Below are positions 21,457-33,305 of a stretch of DNA of 40,462 bases, in pieces (position 1 is the stretch's first letter; every line of letters starts with the position of its first letter). The DNA lies in assembly GCA_032718475.1 (NCBI GenBank), contig JAUCBJ010007606.1:1-40462 (forward strand), written 5' to 3'. This stretch comes from Nemertoderma westbladi (taxonomy: Eukaryota > Xenacoelomorpha > Nemertodermatida > Nemertodermatidae). The position numbers were made by a program, and so were the translations under genes. The notes under the pieces were generated by a model. That model was not told the origin of the DNA. It made no database searches and saw only the letters and a list, made by a program, of their open reading frames with translations.

Positions 21457-22281
21457 TGACCATTCTTAATTTTTTTTAAAATTATTTTTATTTTTTCACT
21501 AAAATCGCTCTAACTTCGGTTCAATAAAATTGGTATATTCTTTGCCGTAATTTTTTTCTTAATCTTTTGAGAAGGGGTTATTTTTGGCCCCAAAAAAATT
21601 AAAGAAAAGGGCCAAAATAACGCGATATTTTTCGACCCTTAAAATTCGTAATTTTAATTATAAATGTTAAGATAAAAGATAGCGGAGTTAATTTGATACT
21701 TTTTACAGGTACTTTTGGCGCAATACGCTAAATAATAATGGAATAGCGATTTGTTAAAAAAAAAAATTTTTCGTCCCTTTTTATAAATATTATATTTCAC
21801 GCGATCGCCGGCCGCTCCAGTTTTATAATACCTCCGGCGCTGTGATTAACGCTGTTAGATAGATAATTGAACGCACTGTCTGTGTAAACAAATCTCCCGT
21901 AAGTTAAGTAGTTTTCGAGCTAGACGATTTCCCGCGAAGCGCGAAATTATAATTTTGGCCCTCATTTTTTTAATATCATCCTTGGAGCAAAACCGATAGC
22001 ATATTTGAATTCCCCGTATGGATATTGACTGTATAGAATGTACCTTAACCAACTAAAGTTAAAAATAAAAAATTATTCGATAAAAACTTCTTTACAAATT
22101 CTGGCCCTTTTTGGCCCCTATTGCCGACATATTTTTTGTACCCCCATTCGATAGGAACGTAGCCCCAATGGTCTTCTACGAGTTTCATAAAAGAATTAGT
22201 GGATTCCTACCCGCGTTGTCGAATTAAACATTTCGGAAATAAGTTTTCCAAAAAAGACGGACAAAAACGTACAAATTTACA

Positions 22282-23047
22282 GCCGCTTTTTCCACCCGAA
22301 ATTTTAATAAATATCTTACTCCCATTCGATACGAAGGTAGTACCACTCTTCCCCTTTCCAACCGCGTTACTTTCGTCCCCGTACGATTAATATTAGCCGA
22401 GTTATAGCGGATCCCGCAAAGTCATTTTGTCCGTTTTTTCAACTTTGACGGACATTTTCGAAAAAAAGGCGTGGTAATCTTTTTTGAAAAAAAAAACGAA
22501 TTCACTAATTAATCCCTTCTATCGTATCCCGGCGTCGGCTAAGCAATAACCTAGGTTTTTTTCGAGCCACTGTAGAGCGCCTTTTAAAAAAATTTTAAAA
22601 TTGTCGAAAAAATGACGGATTTTTGTCCGCCGTGTCCGTCGAAGGGTTAGATTTAATAATGTTAGAGTTGCTAATATCTTAGAATTCCGAGCCGCTCCCC
22701 TGGTGAGAAAATAAAAAAATTTGGTCAGTTCCTTCATCGAAAAGTCCCCCAGAATCCCAAGTTAACCTATATAGTTAGCGATGGCCTGCGGCTTTAGGAG
22801 CGGCCGCGGTATTCACCTCCCTCATAGCGGCCGCGGCGGTGTTGCGTCAAATGGAGAAATATTTATCCCACCAAGGTGGACCCAAAATGAAGTTATACTT
22901 AAAGAAAGACCACGAGGTAAAGGGAAAAGTGTGGAGGGGGGGGGGGGGGGGGGGGGTATGCGTCGAATGACACGAGGGGAGACGAACTGGACTCGTTAAT
23001 TTTATATTACTCGAAATTGTATGTAATATATTTTCGTTCCCAGTCTA
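22282..23047. other. AT-rich then GC-rich spacer with poly-G run
   Basis: 22282-22750 resembles the preceding repeat in style (ACAAAAACGTACAAATTT, CCATTCGATA words). At 22795-22840 AGCGGCCGCGG occurs twice. A run of 21 G lies at 22936-22956. No gene is seen. Confidence 0.5.
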
Positions 23048-23052
23048 CACTC

Positions 23053-23313
23053 TGTAGAGATATCACATTAGAGACTGGGAGACCATAGAACATGGCTCGC
23101 CCCATTATATACTGGATAGGTATATATAGTAGAGTAGTGGATATAGTTCCATACATACTTACTTATTATTATGCCTGTCAGTAGTCTGTCAGTATATAGC
23201 ATGCAGTAGTCATGCAGATATAGTTATCTGAGAGTATCAGAATATTAGATATGAAGTACCACAGTCTGACAGTGTTATGCTCACCAGTCTGCCAGTACGT
23301 TCATATCCCCATA
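23053..23313 (+). repeat. Gypsy 5' LTR
   Basis: It begins TGTAGAGATATCAC and ends TCATATCCCCATA, 261 bp, the same as 27827-28087. A TATATATAG box-like stretch sits about 70 bases in and could serve the element's promoter. Confidence 0.95.
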
Positions 23314-23328
23314 TGGCGCAGTATTGTA
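23314..23328 (+). other. Gypsy primer-binding site
   Basis: TGGCGCAG starts at the base after the LTR. It would pair with a tRNA whose 3' end reads CTGCG-CCA. Which tRNA this is cannot be told here. Confidence 0.75.
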
Positions 23329-23424
23329 GTCAGTCAGGAACTCTAACAGTGCTCCTTAAGTGAAGAGTTAAGCTTTCGTGCGGACTCGGATCTTTGGCGG
23401 ACAGCCTACAAATAAAAGGAAGGG

Positions 23425-26400
23425 ATGGACGAGAAAAACACGACAGCCGCCGGATCGGAGGTGACTGAGTTCGCGGGCGGGTCGGACGACACCGACCCCG
23501 CTGTGGATCTCCTCGCCGACCTTCGATCGGAAATGGCACATCGAGAGGCTGCAGCAGACGCGCGCCTCGATCGCCTTACGCAGCTGCTGGATCGGCAGCG
23601 GGCAGCGGCGGACGCACAGATTGCTCAACTCCTCGGGGCGCTTCAGGTGCAACAGCAGCAGGGCGCTGCGCAGCCCCAGGTTGGTGTGGCGGCCGCCCCC
23701 GTTCCCGGCGCGAACCCCGCTCGACGCCGGGTATTCGACATTATGGGCGTTGAGAAAATTGATGGCGATGTAGAGTTTACATCATTCCGACGGTGGCGCG
23801 AGGCGTGGCGGGTGCATGCGTACCGACAACAGGCCTCCACGTTTCCACGCGTCGAACAGGTTTACGCGTTGGTGTCCGCACTCGGGCGGGACCTACAGCA
23901 AACAGTCACGGTCACTCTCGGTGTCGACATCGACGACGACGCGACAACAACCGACTCCATCATGGACGCCATCCAGACTCATCTTCGTTCCAAACGATCG
24001 ATCGCGATTGACGGAATTAAATTCCACGGGCGGAAACAAGGGCCAAACGAATCCTTCGACTCGTTTCGAATAGCTCTAGAAGAACTTGCTGATGACGCAG
24101 AACTATGTGCACACTGCAGGGACAGGCAGATAGTGACACAGGTTCTGGTCGGAGTTCGGTCATCCGAAACACGAACCGAGCTCCTCAAGGTGTTACCCCA
24201 ACCCACTCTGGCTGACTGCGTTCGGATTTGTCAGTCGAGGGAGGCGAGCGAACACAACGACGACGTGATCGGTAGCGGGAAATCCATCGCCAAGGTGACG
24301 TCGTCCTACAAACGCGGACGATCCGAGGACAGGCGACCGCCTGCACCGCGATCGGACAGCAAGGACTCAGCGTGCACGAGTTGCGGACGGGAACACGCTG
24401 CAGGGAAATCCAACTGTCCGGCGAAGAACGCGCGCTGCAATGCGTGCGGTAAAATGGGACATTTCCGCGCCGTCTGTCGCTCTAAAGCGACCAGAAAACC
24501 AAAAGGTAAAGACCCTGCGACAGTCAATACAGTAACGGAAGGCGACGGAGTAAACTCGATCAACTTCGCGTGCAGGCTCCCACGCATCACCGTTAACATG
24601 TTCGGTCGGGACGACGACGAGATACAGGGGAAAATCCGCAACGTCCTCCCGGATAGCGGCGCCGCGGCCACCATGCTGAATCTGGACATATTCAGTCGTA
24701 TGGGGGGCCGCGTACGGGACCTCACACCGTACCCATCCGCCGACCTACGCGCCGCGAATCAACTTCCCCTCGAGATAGTCGGACTTTTCCACGCGAGAGT
24801 GGATTACGCAGGGAACTCGACTGAATCCCTGGTCGCGATATCTCCGGAGGTGGAGGGATTGATACTATCGTACGAGGCGCTACGAGGACTCAACCTTCTC
24901 CACCCCAACTTCCCTCTACCCTTCGTGTCGGTGTCAGCCGTGACGTCATCGCTACCCCTCCCGAGCGTTCGGGATGGATTGATGAGCGAGTTTAAAGACG
25001 TGTTCGACGACGTCGAGGAGGAGCTCGGGACGATGAAGGGGGACCCGATGCGGGTCGAGTTGAAGGACGGCGCCACGCCATTTCACGCCAACGGCGCGCG
25101 ACCGATTCCGTACGCACTACGCGACGAGGTGAGGGAGCACCTCGATGCCATGGAGCGACGGGACGTCATTGAGCGCGTCACCGAACCCACGGAATGGGCA
25201 CACCCACTCACAGTCGCTCGTAAACCCAACGGGAAGCTTCGGGTTTGCGTGGACTTACGACATCTGAATGACCAGATAAAGCGGCCATACTACCCCACAC
25301 CCAGTGCACGGGTGGCGGTGACGGGGATCTCCACCACGGCGCAGTTCTTCTCCGTATTCGATGCTGCGGCCGGTTACTGGCAGGTTCCCCTCGAGCCAGC
25401 TTCACAACTCCTCACCACGTTCGTTACCCCATGGGGGAGATACAAATTTAAACGGAGCGTGATGGGTCTCATCTCCAGCGGAGATGAATTCAACCGCCGC
25501 GGCGACGACGCGCTGCGCGGACTCCCCGGGATGGTTAAAGTCGTCGATGACATTCTCCTATATGATGACAACCTCGATGATCACATCGCCAGTGTCCGGC
25601 GGTTCCTTCTCCGATGCCGCGAGGCAGGGATCGCCCTCAACCCCGATAAAACGCAGTTCGCCCAACGCGAAGTGAAATTCGCGGGCTACTATGTCGGGGC
25701 CGACGGGATCAGGGCGGACCCGGCCAAGGTCCGGGCCATTGCAAGTTTTCCTCGCCCAACCAACCTAACTGATCTAAGGAGCTTCGTAGGGTTGGCGGAA
25801 CAACTCGCCCCATTCTCAACGGAGATCTCGACTACGATGTCCCCCCTTCGCCCCCTCCTGCGCGCGCACAGCCCATACGACTGGAACAGCGATCACGAAG
25901 CGGCGTTCGAGGCGACCAAAAAAGTCCTGGTTTCTCCTCCCATTCTAGCTCCATTCGAGCCGGGGCTCGATACACAACTAGAAACTGACGCATCCCGGAA
26001 AAACGGCCTAGGTTACGTGCTGCTACAGCGACACGGTGACACCTGGAAACTCATCGAGTGCGGCTCAAGGTTTATCACAGAAACAGAGTCGCGATACGCA
26101 ATGGTGGAACTAGAACTCCTCGCAGTCGTGTGGGCCGCACACAAATGCCGCCTATACCTTGTGGGACTTCCACACTTTACATTGGTGGTGGACCACCAAC
26201 CCCTCGTGTCTATACTCGATAGACAAACGCTAGACGGGACCGACAACGCCAGGATCCAAAGACTGAAGTCTAAGATGAGCACATTCACGTTCACTACAAC
26301 TTGGAAGAAGGGAAAGCTCCATCGAATCCCCGACGCGTTGTCCCGATCCCCAGCCGACGACCCAACCCCAGACGATTTGGTCGATGATGGGGACATGGCG

Positions 26401-27768
26401 TCCTATGTGTGCGCGGTGACCGAACAAACCGCCACCAATATCACCGAGGATAACGGACCGGCGGCGGAGCAACCCGACCTCCTCCTCCGATCGTTATCTA
26501 CATCGGCTCGGAATGACTCTGACTATGTTGCGCTGCGGGAGGCCATCGAGTCAGGGTTCCCTGCGACGTCACGCCAACAGACGGGAGTCCAACCCTACTG
26601 GTCCATTCGGGACGAATTATCAACCGATCGGGACCTGGTCCTCTACGGACACCGCATCGTCATCCCGCGGGCGAACCGGCGGGATACGTTGGCGCACCTC
26701 CACGCCGCACACCAGGGGGTTGAAAAGACCCTACGTCGGGCCCGCCAGACAGTCTACTGGCCGGGCATCACTAACGATGTCCGGACGACCGTCTCCTCCT
26801 GCGAACCCTGCCTCACCCAACGGCCCAGCCTCGCTCGGGAACCCCTGCTGAGGGACCGCGAGGCCACACGGCCATTCCAGGAACTATCTGGAGATTTATT
26901 TTACCTCAATGGAAATAATTATCTCGCAGTCGCAGACAGATACTCCGGGTGGCCCGAGATCTACGGATACACCAGCCACCCCACCGCCGCATCCACCGCT
27001 GAACACGTACGGGACATATTCACACGGTTTGGTGTCCCCCTACGGTTTGGGTCGGATGGCGGCCCTCAATTCGCCGGCGAGGCGTTTAAACATTTCTTAC
27101 ATACTTGGGGGGTCGAGCCCGTCACCTCCTCCCCAGAATACCCGCAAAGCAACGGCCACGCGGAGTCCACCGTCAAGGCTCTCAAGGCGTTGCTCACAAA
27201 GACTGGGGGAAAACTGACTTCACCAGCGTTCCTGGAGGGCCTCCTGGAACTCCGTAACGCCCCTCGCGCACACGGGAAGTCACCGTCCCAGATATTATTC
27301 GGCCACCCCACACGGTCTCGGGTGCCAACACACAGCCGCGCGTTCCAGATGGAACACCAGCAGGCTCGCACGGAGCTCGACCGGGCAGTGCCCACGCTCC
27401 TCGAGTCGCAGACGGAGGGTTATAACACCCACGCGAAACCCCTCACACCTCTAGCTGTGGGCGACCCAGTGCGGGTCCAGAACCCATCCACGAAAAGGTG
27501 GGACCGCACCGGGACGATTGTGGAATCGGGCCTCAACCGGAAGTACACCCTACGGACTCCGTCTGGCCGATGTCTAATTCGCAACCGTCGTCACCTACTC
27601 CGGGATACCTCCATAGACACCCCAGTGACCCAGGACACAGTTGCCGGGCCACCAGCCGGAAACGGCTCCAAGGGACGCAATGTACACTGGGCGGACCAGT
27701 TGGTACAACCCGCCTCCCAACGCCGCAAATACCCTACCCGCGCGAGGCGCCAGCCAAACCGCCTCTAA
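23425..27768 (+). CDS. gag-pol: Ty3/Gypsy Gag-Pol polyprotein
   Basis: A 1447-aa single frame combining capsid and all enzymes. Order: N-terminal coiled coil (about 25-80); Gag capsid region (about 100-290); two zinc knuckles (C317 onward, an atypical CX2CX3HX6C, and C338, CX2CX4HX4C); aspartic protease with DSGA at 410; reverse transcriptase (about 545-800) with the catalytic pair D708-D709 in VVDD rather than the more usual YVDD; RNase H with ETDAS, D855; integrase H/C zinc region (about 1090-1130); integrase core D1157, D1211, E1247 with 35 residues between the last two; and a short GPY/F-like tail without a chromodomain. It resembles the animal Mag/K02A2.6-type Gypsy group. No stop or frameshift separates gag and pol. 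The G+C-rich coding sequence contrasts with the AT-rich flanks. The first ATG, 111 bases after the LTR, is a plausible start. Confidence 0.97.
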   Translation: MDEKNTTAAGSEVTEFAGGSDDTDPAVDLLADLRSEMAHREAAADARLDRLTQLLDRQRAAADAQIAQLLGALQVQQQQGAAQPQVGVAAAPVPGANPARRRVFDIMGVEKIDGDVEFTSFRRWREAWRVHAYRQQASTFPRVEQVYALVSALGRDLQQTVTVTLGVDIDDDATTTDSIMDAIQTHLRSKRSIAIDGIKFHGRKQGPNESFDSFRIALEELADDAELCAHCRDRQIVTQVLVGVRSSETRTELLKVLPQPTLADCVRICQSREASEHNDDVIGSGKSIAKVTSSYKRGRSEDRRPPAPRSDSKDSACTSCGREHAAGKSNCPAKNARCNACGKMGHFRAVCRSKATRKPKGKDPATVNTVTEGDGVNSINFACRLPRITVNMFGRDDDEIQGKIRNVLPDSGAAATMLNLDIFSRMGGRVRDLTPYPSADLRAANQLPLEIVGLFHARVDYAGNSTESLVAISPEVEGLILSYEALRGLNLLHPNFPLPFVSVSAVTSSLPLPSVRDGLMSEFKDVFDDVEEELGTMKGDPMRVELKDGATPFHANGARPIPYALRDEVREHLDAMERRDVIERVTEPTEWAHPLTVARKPNGKLRVCVDLRHLNDQIKRPYYPTPSARVAVTGISTTAQFFSVFDAAAGYWQVPLEPASQLLTTFVTPWGRYKFKRSVMGLISSGDEFNRRGDDALRGLPGMVKVVDDILLYDDNLDDHIASVRRFLLRCREAGIALNPDKTQFAQREVKFAGYYVGADGIRADPAKVRAIASFPRPTNLTDLRSFVGLAEQLAPFSTEISTTMSPLRPLLRAHSPYDWNSDHEAAFEATKKVLVSPPILAPFEPGLDTQLETDASRKNGLGYVLLQRHGDTWKLIECGSRFITETESRYAMVELELLAVVWAAHKCRLYLVGLPHFTLVVDHQPLVSILDRQTLDGTDNARIQRLKSKMSTFTFTTTWKKGKLHRIPDALSRSPADDPTPDDLVDDGDMASYVCAVTEQTATNITEDNGPAAEQPDLLLRSLSTSARNDSDYVALREAIESGFPATSRQQTGVQPYWSIRDELSTDRDLVLYGHRIVIPRANRRDTLAHLHAAHQGVEKTLRRARQTVYWPGITNDVRTTVSSCEPCLTQRPSLAREPLLRDREATRPFQELSGDLFYLNGNNYLAVADRYSGWPEIYGYTSHPTAASTAEHVRDIFTRFGVPLRFGSDGGPQFAGEAFKHFLHTWGVEPVTSSPEYPQSNGHAESTVKALKALLTKTGGKLTSPAFLEGLLELRNAPRAHGKSPSQILFGHPTRSRVPTHSRAFQMEHQQARTELDRAVPTLLESQTEGYNTHAKPLTPLAVGDPVRVQNPSTKRWDRTGTIVESGLNRKYTLRTPSGRCLIRNRRHLLRDTSIDTPVTQDTVAGPPAGNGSKGRNVHWADQLVQPASQRRKYPTRARRQPNRL

Positions 27769-27817
27769 AACTGCGAAACTGAAAGTTATTGATAGTTTAT
27801 ACTGTGGGTAGAAACTC

Positions 27818-27826
27818 GAAAGGGGG
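27818..27826 (+). other. Gypsy polypurine tract
   Basis: GAAAGGGGG lies directly before the TG of the 3' LTR, the expected plus-strand priming site. Confidence 0.85.
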
Positions 27827-28087
27827 TGTAGAGATATCACATTAGAGACTGGGAGACCATAGAACATGGCTCGCCCCATTATATACTGGATAGGTATATA
27901 TAGTAGAGTAGTGGATATAGTTCCATACATACTTACTTATTATTATGCCTGTCAGTAGTCTGTCAGTATATAGCATGCAGTAGTCATGCAGATATAGTTA
28001 TCTGAGAGTATCAGAATATTAGATATGAAGTACCACAGTCTGACAGTGTTATGCTCACCAGTCTGCCAGTACGTTCATATCCCCATA
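27827..28087 (+). repeat. Gypsy 3' LTR
   Basis: Same length and, on reading, same sequence as the 5' LTR at 23053-23313. It is followed by the CACTC target duplication. Confidence 0.95.
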
Positions 28088-28092
28088 CACTC

Positions 28093-28487
28093 GTTCTATA
28101 TACCGGTAACCCATTAATATTAATATATACTACTCAGTCGTTTGTACATAATACGAAGCCTGTAAGTTATAGTCACCGAAACATTTCAGCTCGGAAATTA
28201 TAATATATGAATCAAGGATGTCTCTCTTATGATCTACATAGAATAGATATGGTTATTGATACTGTTACATTGTGATAATGGATTCTAGGTTTCTTTCACT
28301 GGTAAATCCGTATAAATGTTGAAGTAATAAAATTTAATTACAGAACCATAGTTCGAAGATCAGCATTATTCATACCAGTCATTGCTTAGAAATTTTACAG
28401 GATAATATTGTTAATCTGACTTAAGTTGTTTAGGTTGAACAAAGTCTACATAGTAAACAACAGGTCCTCCAAAGAGTGTGTCTTTGG
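28093..28487. other. AT-rich spacer; no gene seen
   Basis: Lies between the Gypsy element and copy 2 of the 1.8-kb repeat. Nothing recognised. Confidence 0.4.
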
Positions 28488-28503
28488 TATATTATATCAT
28501 GAA

Positions 28504-28551
28504 GGGGGAAGTTAGATTCACTGCATAAATGCAGTTCATCTAACTTCCCCC
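28504..28551. other. Terminal hairpin of the 1.8-kb repeat, copy 2
   Basis: A 14-bp outer stem (GGGGGAAGTTAGAT with ATCTAACTTCCCCC), a symmetrical TC/TC internal loop, a 7-bp inner stem (ACTGCAT/ATGCAGT) and an AA loop: 48 bases in all with no mispair. Confidence 0.85.
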
Positions 28552-29351
28552 AAATATCCACTGTTGAATAAAATTGAAGCGATATATTAAGTCCGAAGAG
28601 GTGCGAGTTTTTTTAATAAATTGTGTGGTCCATTTGTTATCTGATTTCTATTTATTGTTTAAAGTTCATTTAAGATCACACTGGTTTTTAGAATATTACA
28701 ACCTTATTTATTATTAATTTATACAATTGAACCCTTATAAGGACCGGTTATTTGTACACATACTCCTAATGCGCTCAGTAAGGTCCATACAACATATTAA
28801 AAGAACCCAATAATACACCATTTGACCTTATTAAAAAAAATTGCACATTTGCACACATATTTGCACAAGTGCACTTTAGCGGATCCTAAAGGTGGTTCCT
28901 ATTTAACACACTTATGTCTATTCTCTTCCGATCTACGATGGTGCATGATCAAGTGTCAGTCGCTAAAAGTGTCAAAAATCCAATTTAATAAATCGCGAAA
29001 TTTGCGATTTTGGACCATATTCATGGACATTTTAAGTCACTTTATAGACATAAAAAGTTAAACAAATGTTACGATTATAGTTAGAAATCATTCCAAACTA
29101 CATTTTAATCCAAAAAATAACATTCTACGATGAATGGAACTGGAAATAATAGTGTTTGAAATATCGAAAAAATGTCCACTATTTAAGTGCATTTTGCACT
29201 AAGTGCACATGCGTCTTTTCCCAAGTTGTATCCTATTTCACACACTACAATCTATCCTCTATCCAATGAAAAAAGATTCAGATCAAACGGCCCAATAGAA
29301 CCGAAGTTATTGATGTTTAAAAATAGTCACTCGAAAATTTCAAATTCACTT

Positions 29352-29424
29352 GGTCACGTAGTCTAGTGGTTATCAATCATGTTAATGAAACCTAAGTTCG
29401 TGGGTACGAAATCCAATATTGGCC
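29352..29424 (+). ncRNA. Degenerate tRNA-like segment, copy 2
   Basis: Counterpart of 21384-21456 and also 73 bases long. The A box is TAGTCTAGTGG; the B box has decayed to GGTACGAAATCC. The terminal GGTCA no longer pairs fully with its 3' partner. Confidence 0.5.
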
Positions 29425-30604
29425 ATTCTTATTTTTTTGTTAAAAAATTTTTTTTTATTTTTTCACTAAAATCGCTCTAACTTCGGTTCTGATGGTCCAA
29501 ATTCAATAAAATTTGTATATTCTTTGCCGTAATTTTTTTTTCTATCTTTTGAGAGGGGGTCATTTTTGGCCCCAAAAAAAAATGAAAAAAAGGGCCAAAA
29601 TTACGCGATATTTTTCGACCCTTAAAATTCGTAATTTTAATTATAAATGTTAAGAAAAAAGATAGCGGAGTTAATTTGCTACATTTTACAGGTAGTTTAG
29701 GCGCAAAGAGCTAAATTATAATAGAACAGCAGATTATTAAGAAAAAAACGTTTTTCGTCCCTTTTTTATAAATATTATATTTCACACGATCGCCTGCCGC
29801 TCCAGTTTTATAATACCTCCGGCGCTGTGATTAACGCTGTTAGATAGATAATTTAACGCACTATAAGTCTGTGTAAACAAATCTCCCGTAAGTTAAGTAG
29901 TTTTCGAGCTAGACGATTTCCCGCGAAGCAAGTTTGAAGCGCGAAATTATAATTTTGGCCCTTATTTTTTTAATATCATCCTTGGAGCAAAACCGATAGC
30001 ATATTTGAATTCCCCGTATGGATATTGACTGTATAGAATGTACCTTAACCAACTAAAGTTAAAAATAAAAAATTATTCGATAAAAACTACTTTACAAATT
30101 CTGGCCCTTTTTGGCCCCTATTGCCGACATATTTTTTGTACCCCCATTCGATAGGAACGTAGCCCCAATGGTCTTCTACGAGTTTCATAAAAGAATTAGT
30201 GGATTCCTACCCGCGTTGTCGAATTAAACATTTCGGAAATAAATTTTCAAAAAAGACGGACAAAAACGTACAAATTTATTTCTGGATATTTCTGGATTTT
30301 CATTCTATTTGTGGAATATGATATTAGGATGGTTTAATAAATTAAATATATACTATCACTATAACAAGCTTCATGCAATATAGGAATGGTTATTTTTTCT
30401 GAAAAAAAAAAATCTCGTTGGCATTTTAACATTCGCTTCGCTCGTGCCAAAAACCTGCCGGCTCGTGTAAAACTCAACCACTCGTACATAATAGTTGAAT
30501 TTCGCTAAATTTATAATGAGTGAAAATAGCGATATTTTCCGCTTACTTTTATTTTATCGAATAATAGTCCTATAAAACGTTGGGTTTTGAGAAACTTTAT
30601 TTAT

Positions 30605-30799
30605 TTACAAAAAAATTAATCCAGTTTTGCTACTTTTCTGTATCATCGTGTCTGCACGGTACTTCACATAGCGCCCCATTTGGTGATCTCCAGTGAATGT
30701 TTGGATTTGACCTGACCAAATTGGTTTACTACGGAAGATCCGCAGTGGGCACACCTGGGCGGGTGTGGGCCACTCGGAATCCGACGAGGCGGCGCACAT
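30605..30799 (-). CDS. Small ORF in the tandem unit, copy 1 (uncertain)
   Basis: A 64-codon frame whose translation is identical to 33305-33111 in copy 2. Its DNA is much more GC-rich than its surroundings. I do not recognise the protein and see no domain. A neighbouring frame contains a Cys-rich NCKKCTYAKC stretch, so the region may be a remnant of some other coding sequence rather than a real small gene. Identity between copies is expected from the recent duplication and is not evidence of selection. Confidence 0.2.
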   Translation of the reverse strand: MCAASSDSEWPTPAQVCPLRIFRSKPIWSGQIQTFTGDHQMGRYVKYRADTMIQKSSKTGLIFL

Positions 30800-31914
30800 A
30801 TTGACATTTGGCGTATGTACATTTCTTACAGTTGGGGGCCACTGGGTTAAGAGTTTTTACGGTATACTTAATATGAGCATAAAGAAGAAAGTGTTGGCGA
30901 TGTATCTGAAAAATAAATAAATAAACATTGTTCTTTGTATCTCAAGTTGATTTGGATTAGGACAATGTGATACTTTTAACTCCTGCAATAATTCAGGTGG
31001 TTTGATGAGACTGCTTAGGGGTGGGGTGGGGTGTGGGGGGGGGGGGGGTAACTGAGAAAATGTGACAAAGAAATGGAAAGAAAGGCAATGTTATAGTAAA
31101 TGGATTTGTGTTATGTAATACTCTGTAGTAGCTGCTGTCTCCGAGGTAACTAATTTTGTATAGCCTGGGACTGACTATCTCTGGGTAGTATATTGAAGAC
31201 ATAAGTCTATGAAGGAGAGATAATGTTTACTTTAGCTTTGATTTATGTTGTCAGCCCGGGGCGTCCTTCCGGTTCAATGAGTTTTTGGGCAGATTTATTA
31301 CATTGCAAGACTGTTTGATGCTTATGGTATATGGATCGAGGTGAAGTTATTATTATAAACATTGTCAAATTAAACAGAGTTATCAGGATGGAAAACTCAT
31401 TTTGTATAATGTAGTATCCTCAGACCACACCTGTGACAAAAATTGATGGATTGGGATAAATAGGGCTGTAGGGTGGGAGTTGGTGTGTAAGCCGCCTATA
31501 GAATCGGAAGAACATATCAAATTGACTGTTTTAATTATAACATTGACCTGCGGAATCAATGAGAATTGTATGGAAGTAGAAATCTAATATTTATATCAAA
31601 CACATGCTTGGTAATGTATCAGGGGATTGCCGCCTGTCAATATGTACACGTTCTCTGAACCCAGAGTTATACTGCCGTATTTGGGCGAATACGACAGGCA
31701 CTTTTCTGTATATCGCACCGTAATGTTTTAATTCAACCCCACCAAATTACATTCCTTCAAAGACTCTATCTTATAGCGGTCTTACAATAGGAGCTAGTAT
31801 TCACATTGTGTTCGTAATACATTTTGTAGAGCTCGTATATGGAGATGGGGTCCGGTCCACCATCAGCACTCAGCAGCTCAGTTAAATATACTAGGTAACA
31901 ACAATAATAGTGTC

Positions 31915-32436
31915 AACCGCGCAATAATGACAAATTTGGTAGACTGTCCCCGGTGTAATACATATGCACCATATGTCATATAAATTTTACACTGGGTAAC
32001 ACAATAATGGTGTCCCCGATGGGTAACATTTTGCAAACATTAATTATTACACCACAAGGGTCACTGAATTTTGGACTATAATAGTTGTTAGAGGTAGTAA
32101 ATAAAACGTGGCTGTAGCACAATTATATTAGCTACCGCAAAAATGGGGGGGGGGGGGGGGTGTCTCCCTTGTTGTATGAATTCGCGATTTTCAGAATGTA
32201 TATTTCCACAACCTTTTATTTTCCAATTGTGATGTGCGCCTTCAATAAACATAACAAAAAGTTAAAGTGACGTCATTCTGTATCCAATATTATAATACTC
32301 AAATCACTGTAAATAATATAATAGTAAATATAATAATATAATTATTTTATAATAACATAGTTTCATAGTACAAGTTACATAGTACAAAATAGCACAAGTT
32401 TCTACGCCAATACAATTATTAATACGGATAAATAGT
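31915..32436. other. Segment unique to copy 1 of the tandem unit
   Basis: About 520 bases absent from copy 2. AATAGT occurs at both borders (around 31909 and 32421), which would fit a microhomology deletion in copy 2. It includes a 16-G run at 32145-32160. No ORF. Confidence 0.7.
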
Positions 32437-33110
32437 CTATCTTGGAATGATTCAAACGCTGAATTTCCTAAAATCGCGTCAAATAATTGAAACCAAACAA
32501 ATTCCACAATATAGTCGATAATTTATCATTAAATCATAAACCGAAATCAATACAAATAACATTTTACATCCAGTGAATGTTATTAATGAAAACTATTTAT
32601 AAAAAATCATAATGATGTGACGTCACAAGCTCTAATAGGGACTCTTAATTGAATGATTGGGTCGCTAATTATTGGTTTTTAACAATAATTTCTTTAGCTA
32701 TTAACCAAAACCTTTACGTATGTGATTCATACCAAAGGAGACGAAAATCAATAGACTTCTAAACCTACAACAACACTGGCACCACACTAGGATATTTCTG
32801 GATTTTCATTCTATTTGTGGAATATGATATTAGGATGGTTTAATTAATTAAATATATACTATCACTATAACAAGCTTCATGCAATATAGGAATGGTTATT
32901 TTTTCTGAAAAAAAAAAATCTCGTTGGCATTTTAACATTCGCTTCGCTCGTGCCAAAAACCTGCCGGCTCGTGTAAAACTCAACCGCTCGTACATAATAG
33001 TTGAATTTCGCTAAATTTATAATGAGTGAAAATAGCGATATTTTCCGCTTACTTTTATTTTATCGAATAATAGTCCTATAAAACGTTGGGTTTTGAGAAA
33101 CTTTATTTAT

Positions 33111-33305
33111 TTACAAAAAAATTAATCCAGTTTTGCTACTTTTCTGTATCATCGTGTCTGCACGGTACTTCACATAGCGCCCCATTTGGTGATCTCCAGT
33201 GAATGTTTGGATTTGACCTGACCAAATTGGTTTACTACGGAAGATCCGCAGTGGGCACACCTGGGCGGGTGTGGGCCACTCGGAATCCGACGAGGCGGCG
33301 CACAT
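33111..33305 (-). CDS. Small ORF in the tandem unit, copy 2 (uncertain)
   Basis: Same 64-codon frame as at 30605-30799. Function not recognised; see that entry for the doubts. Confidence 0.2.
   Translation of the reverse strand: MCAASSDSEWPTPAQVCPLRIFRSKPIWSGQIQTFTGDHQMGRYVKYRADTMIQKSSKTGLIFL

Larger units (their letters stand above)
20463..22281. repeat. Unknown 1.8-kb dispersed repeat, copy 1
   Basis: This region matches 28488-30279 in the same orientation along nearly its full length, with small indels and substitutions. It starts with a strong hairpin (20475-20525), contains several TTGCACA/AAGTGCA words (20875-20930 and 21215-21245), a tRNA-like segment (21384-21456) and long T-rich stretches around GGCCCC words. 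There is no ORF of note. Similarity to copy 2 stops at ACGTACAAATTTA (22281). Sequence beyond that to 22750 is of similar character and may be the rest of the repeat, missing from copy 2. Confidence 0.85.
23053..28087 (+). mobile_element. Complete Ty3/Gypsy LTR retrotransposon
   Basis: A 5.0-kb element with two 261-bp LTRs that I read as identical, a primer-binding site immediately after the 5' LTR, a single open gag-pol frame, a purine tract right before the 3' LTR, and CACTC flanking both ends (23048-23052 and 28088-28092) as target duplication. Identical LTRs and an uninterrupted ORF indicate a recent, possibly still active insertion. It lies between the two copies of the 1.8-kb repeat but does not interrupt either. 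Confidence 0.97.
28488..30279. repeat. Unknown 1.8-kb dispersed repeat, copy 2
   Basis: Direct-orientation match to 20463-22281. It lacks about 30 bases after the first hairpin and differs by scattered substitutions and short indels. It ends abruptly at ACGTACAAATTTA, where the tandemly duplicated unit starts within a few bases, so its right end was probably cut by that arrangement. It contains the hairpin at 28504-28551 and a degenerate tRNA-like segment at 29352-29424. Confidence 0.85.

Noticed and set aside
22781-22999. 72-codon plus-strand ORF with poly-Gly
   Set aside because: The frame depends on the 21-G run and has no domain.
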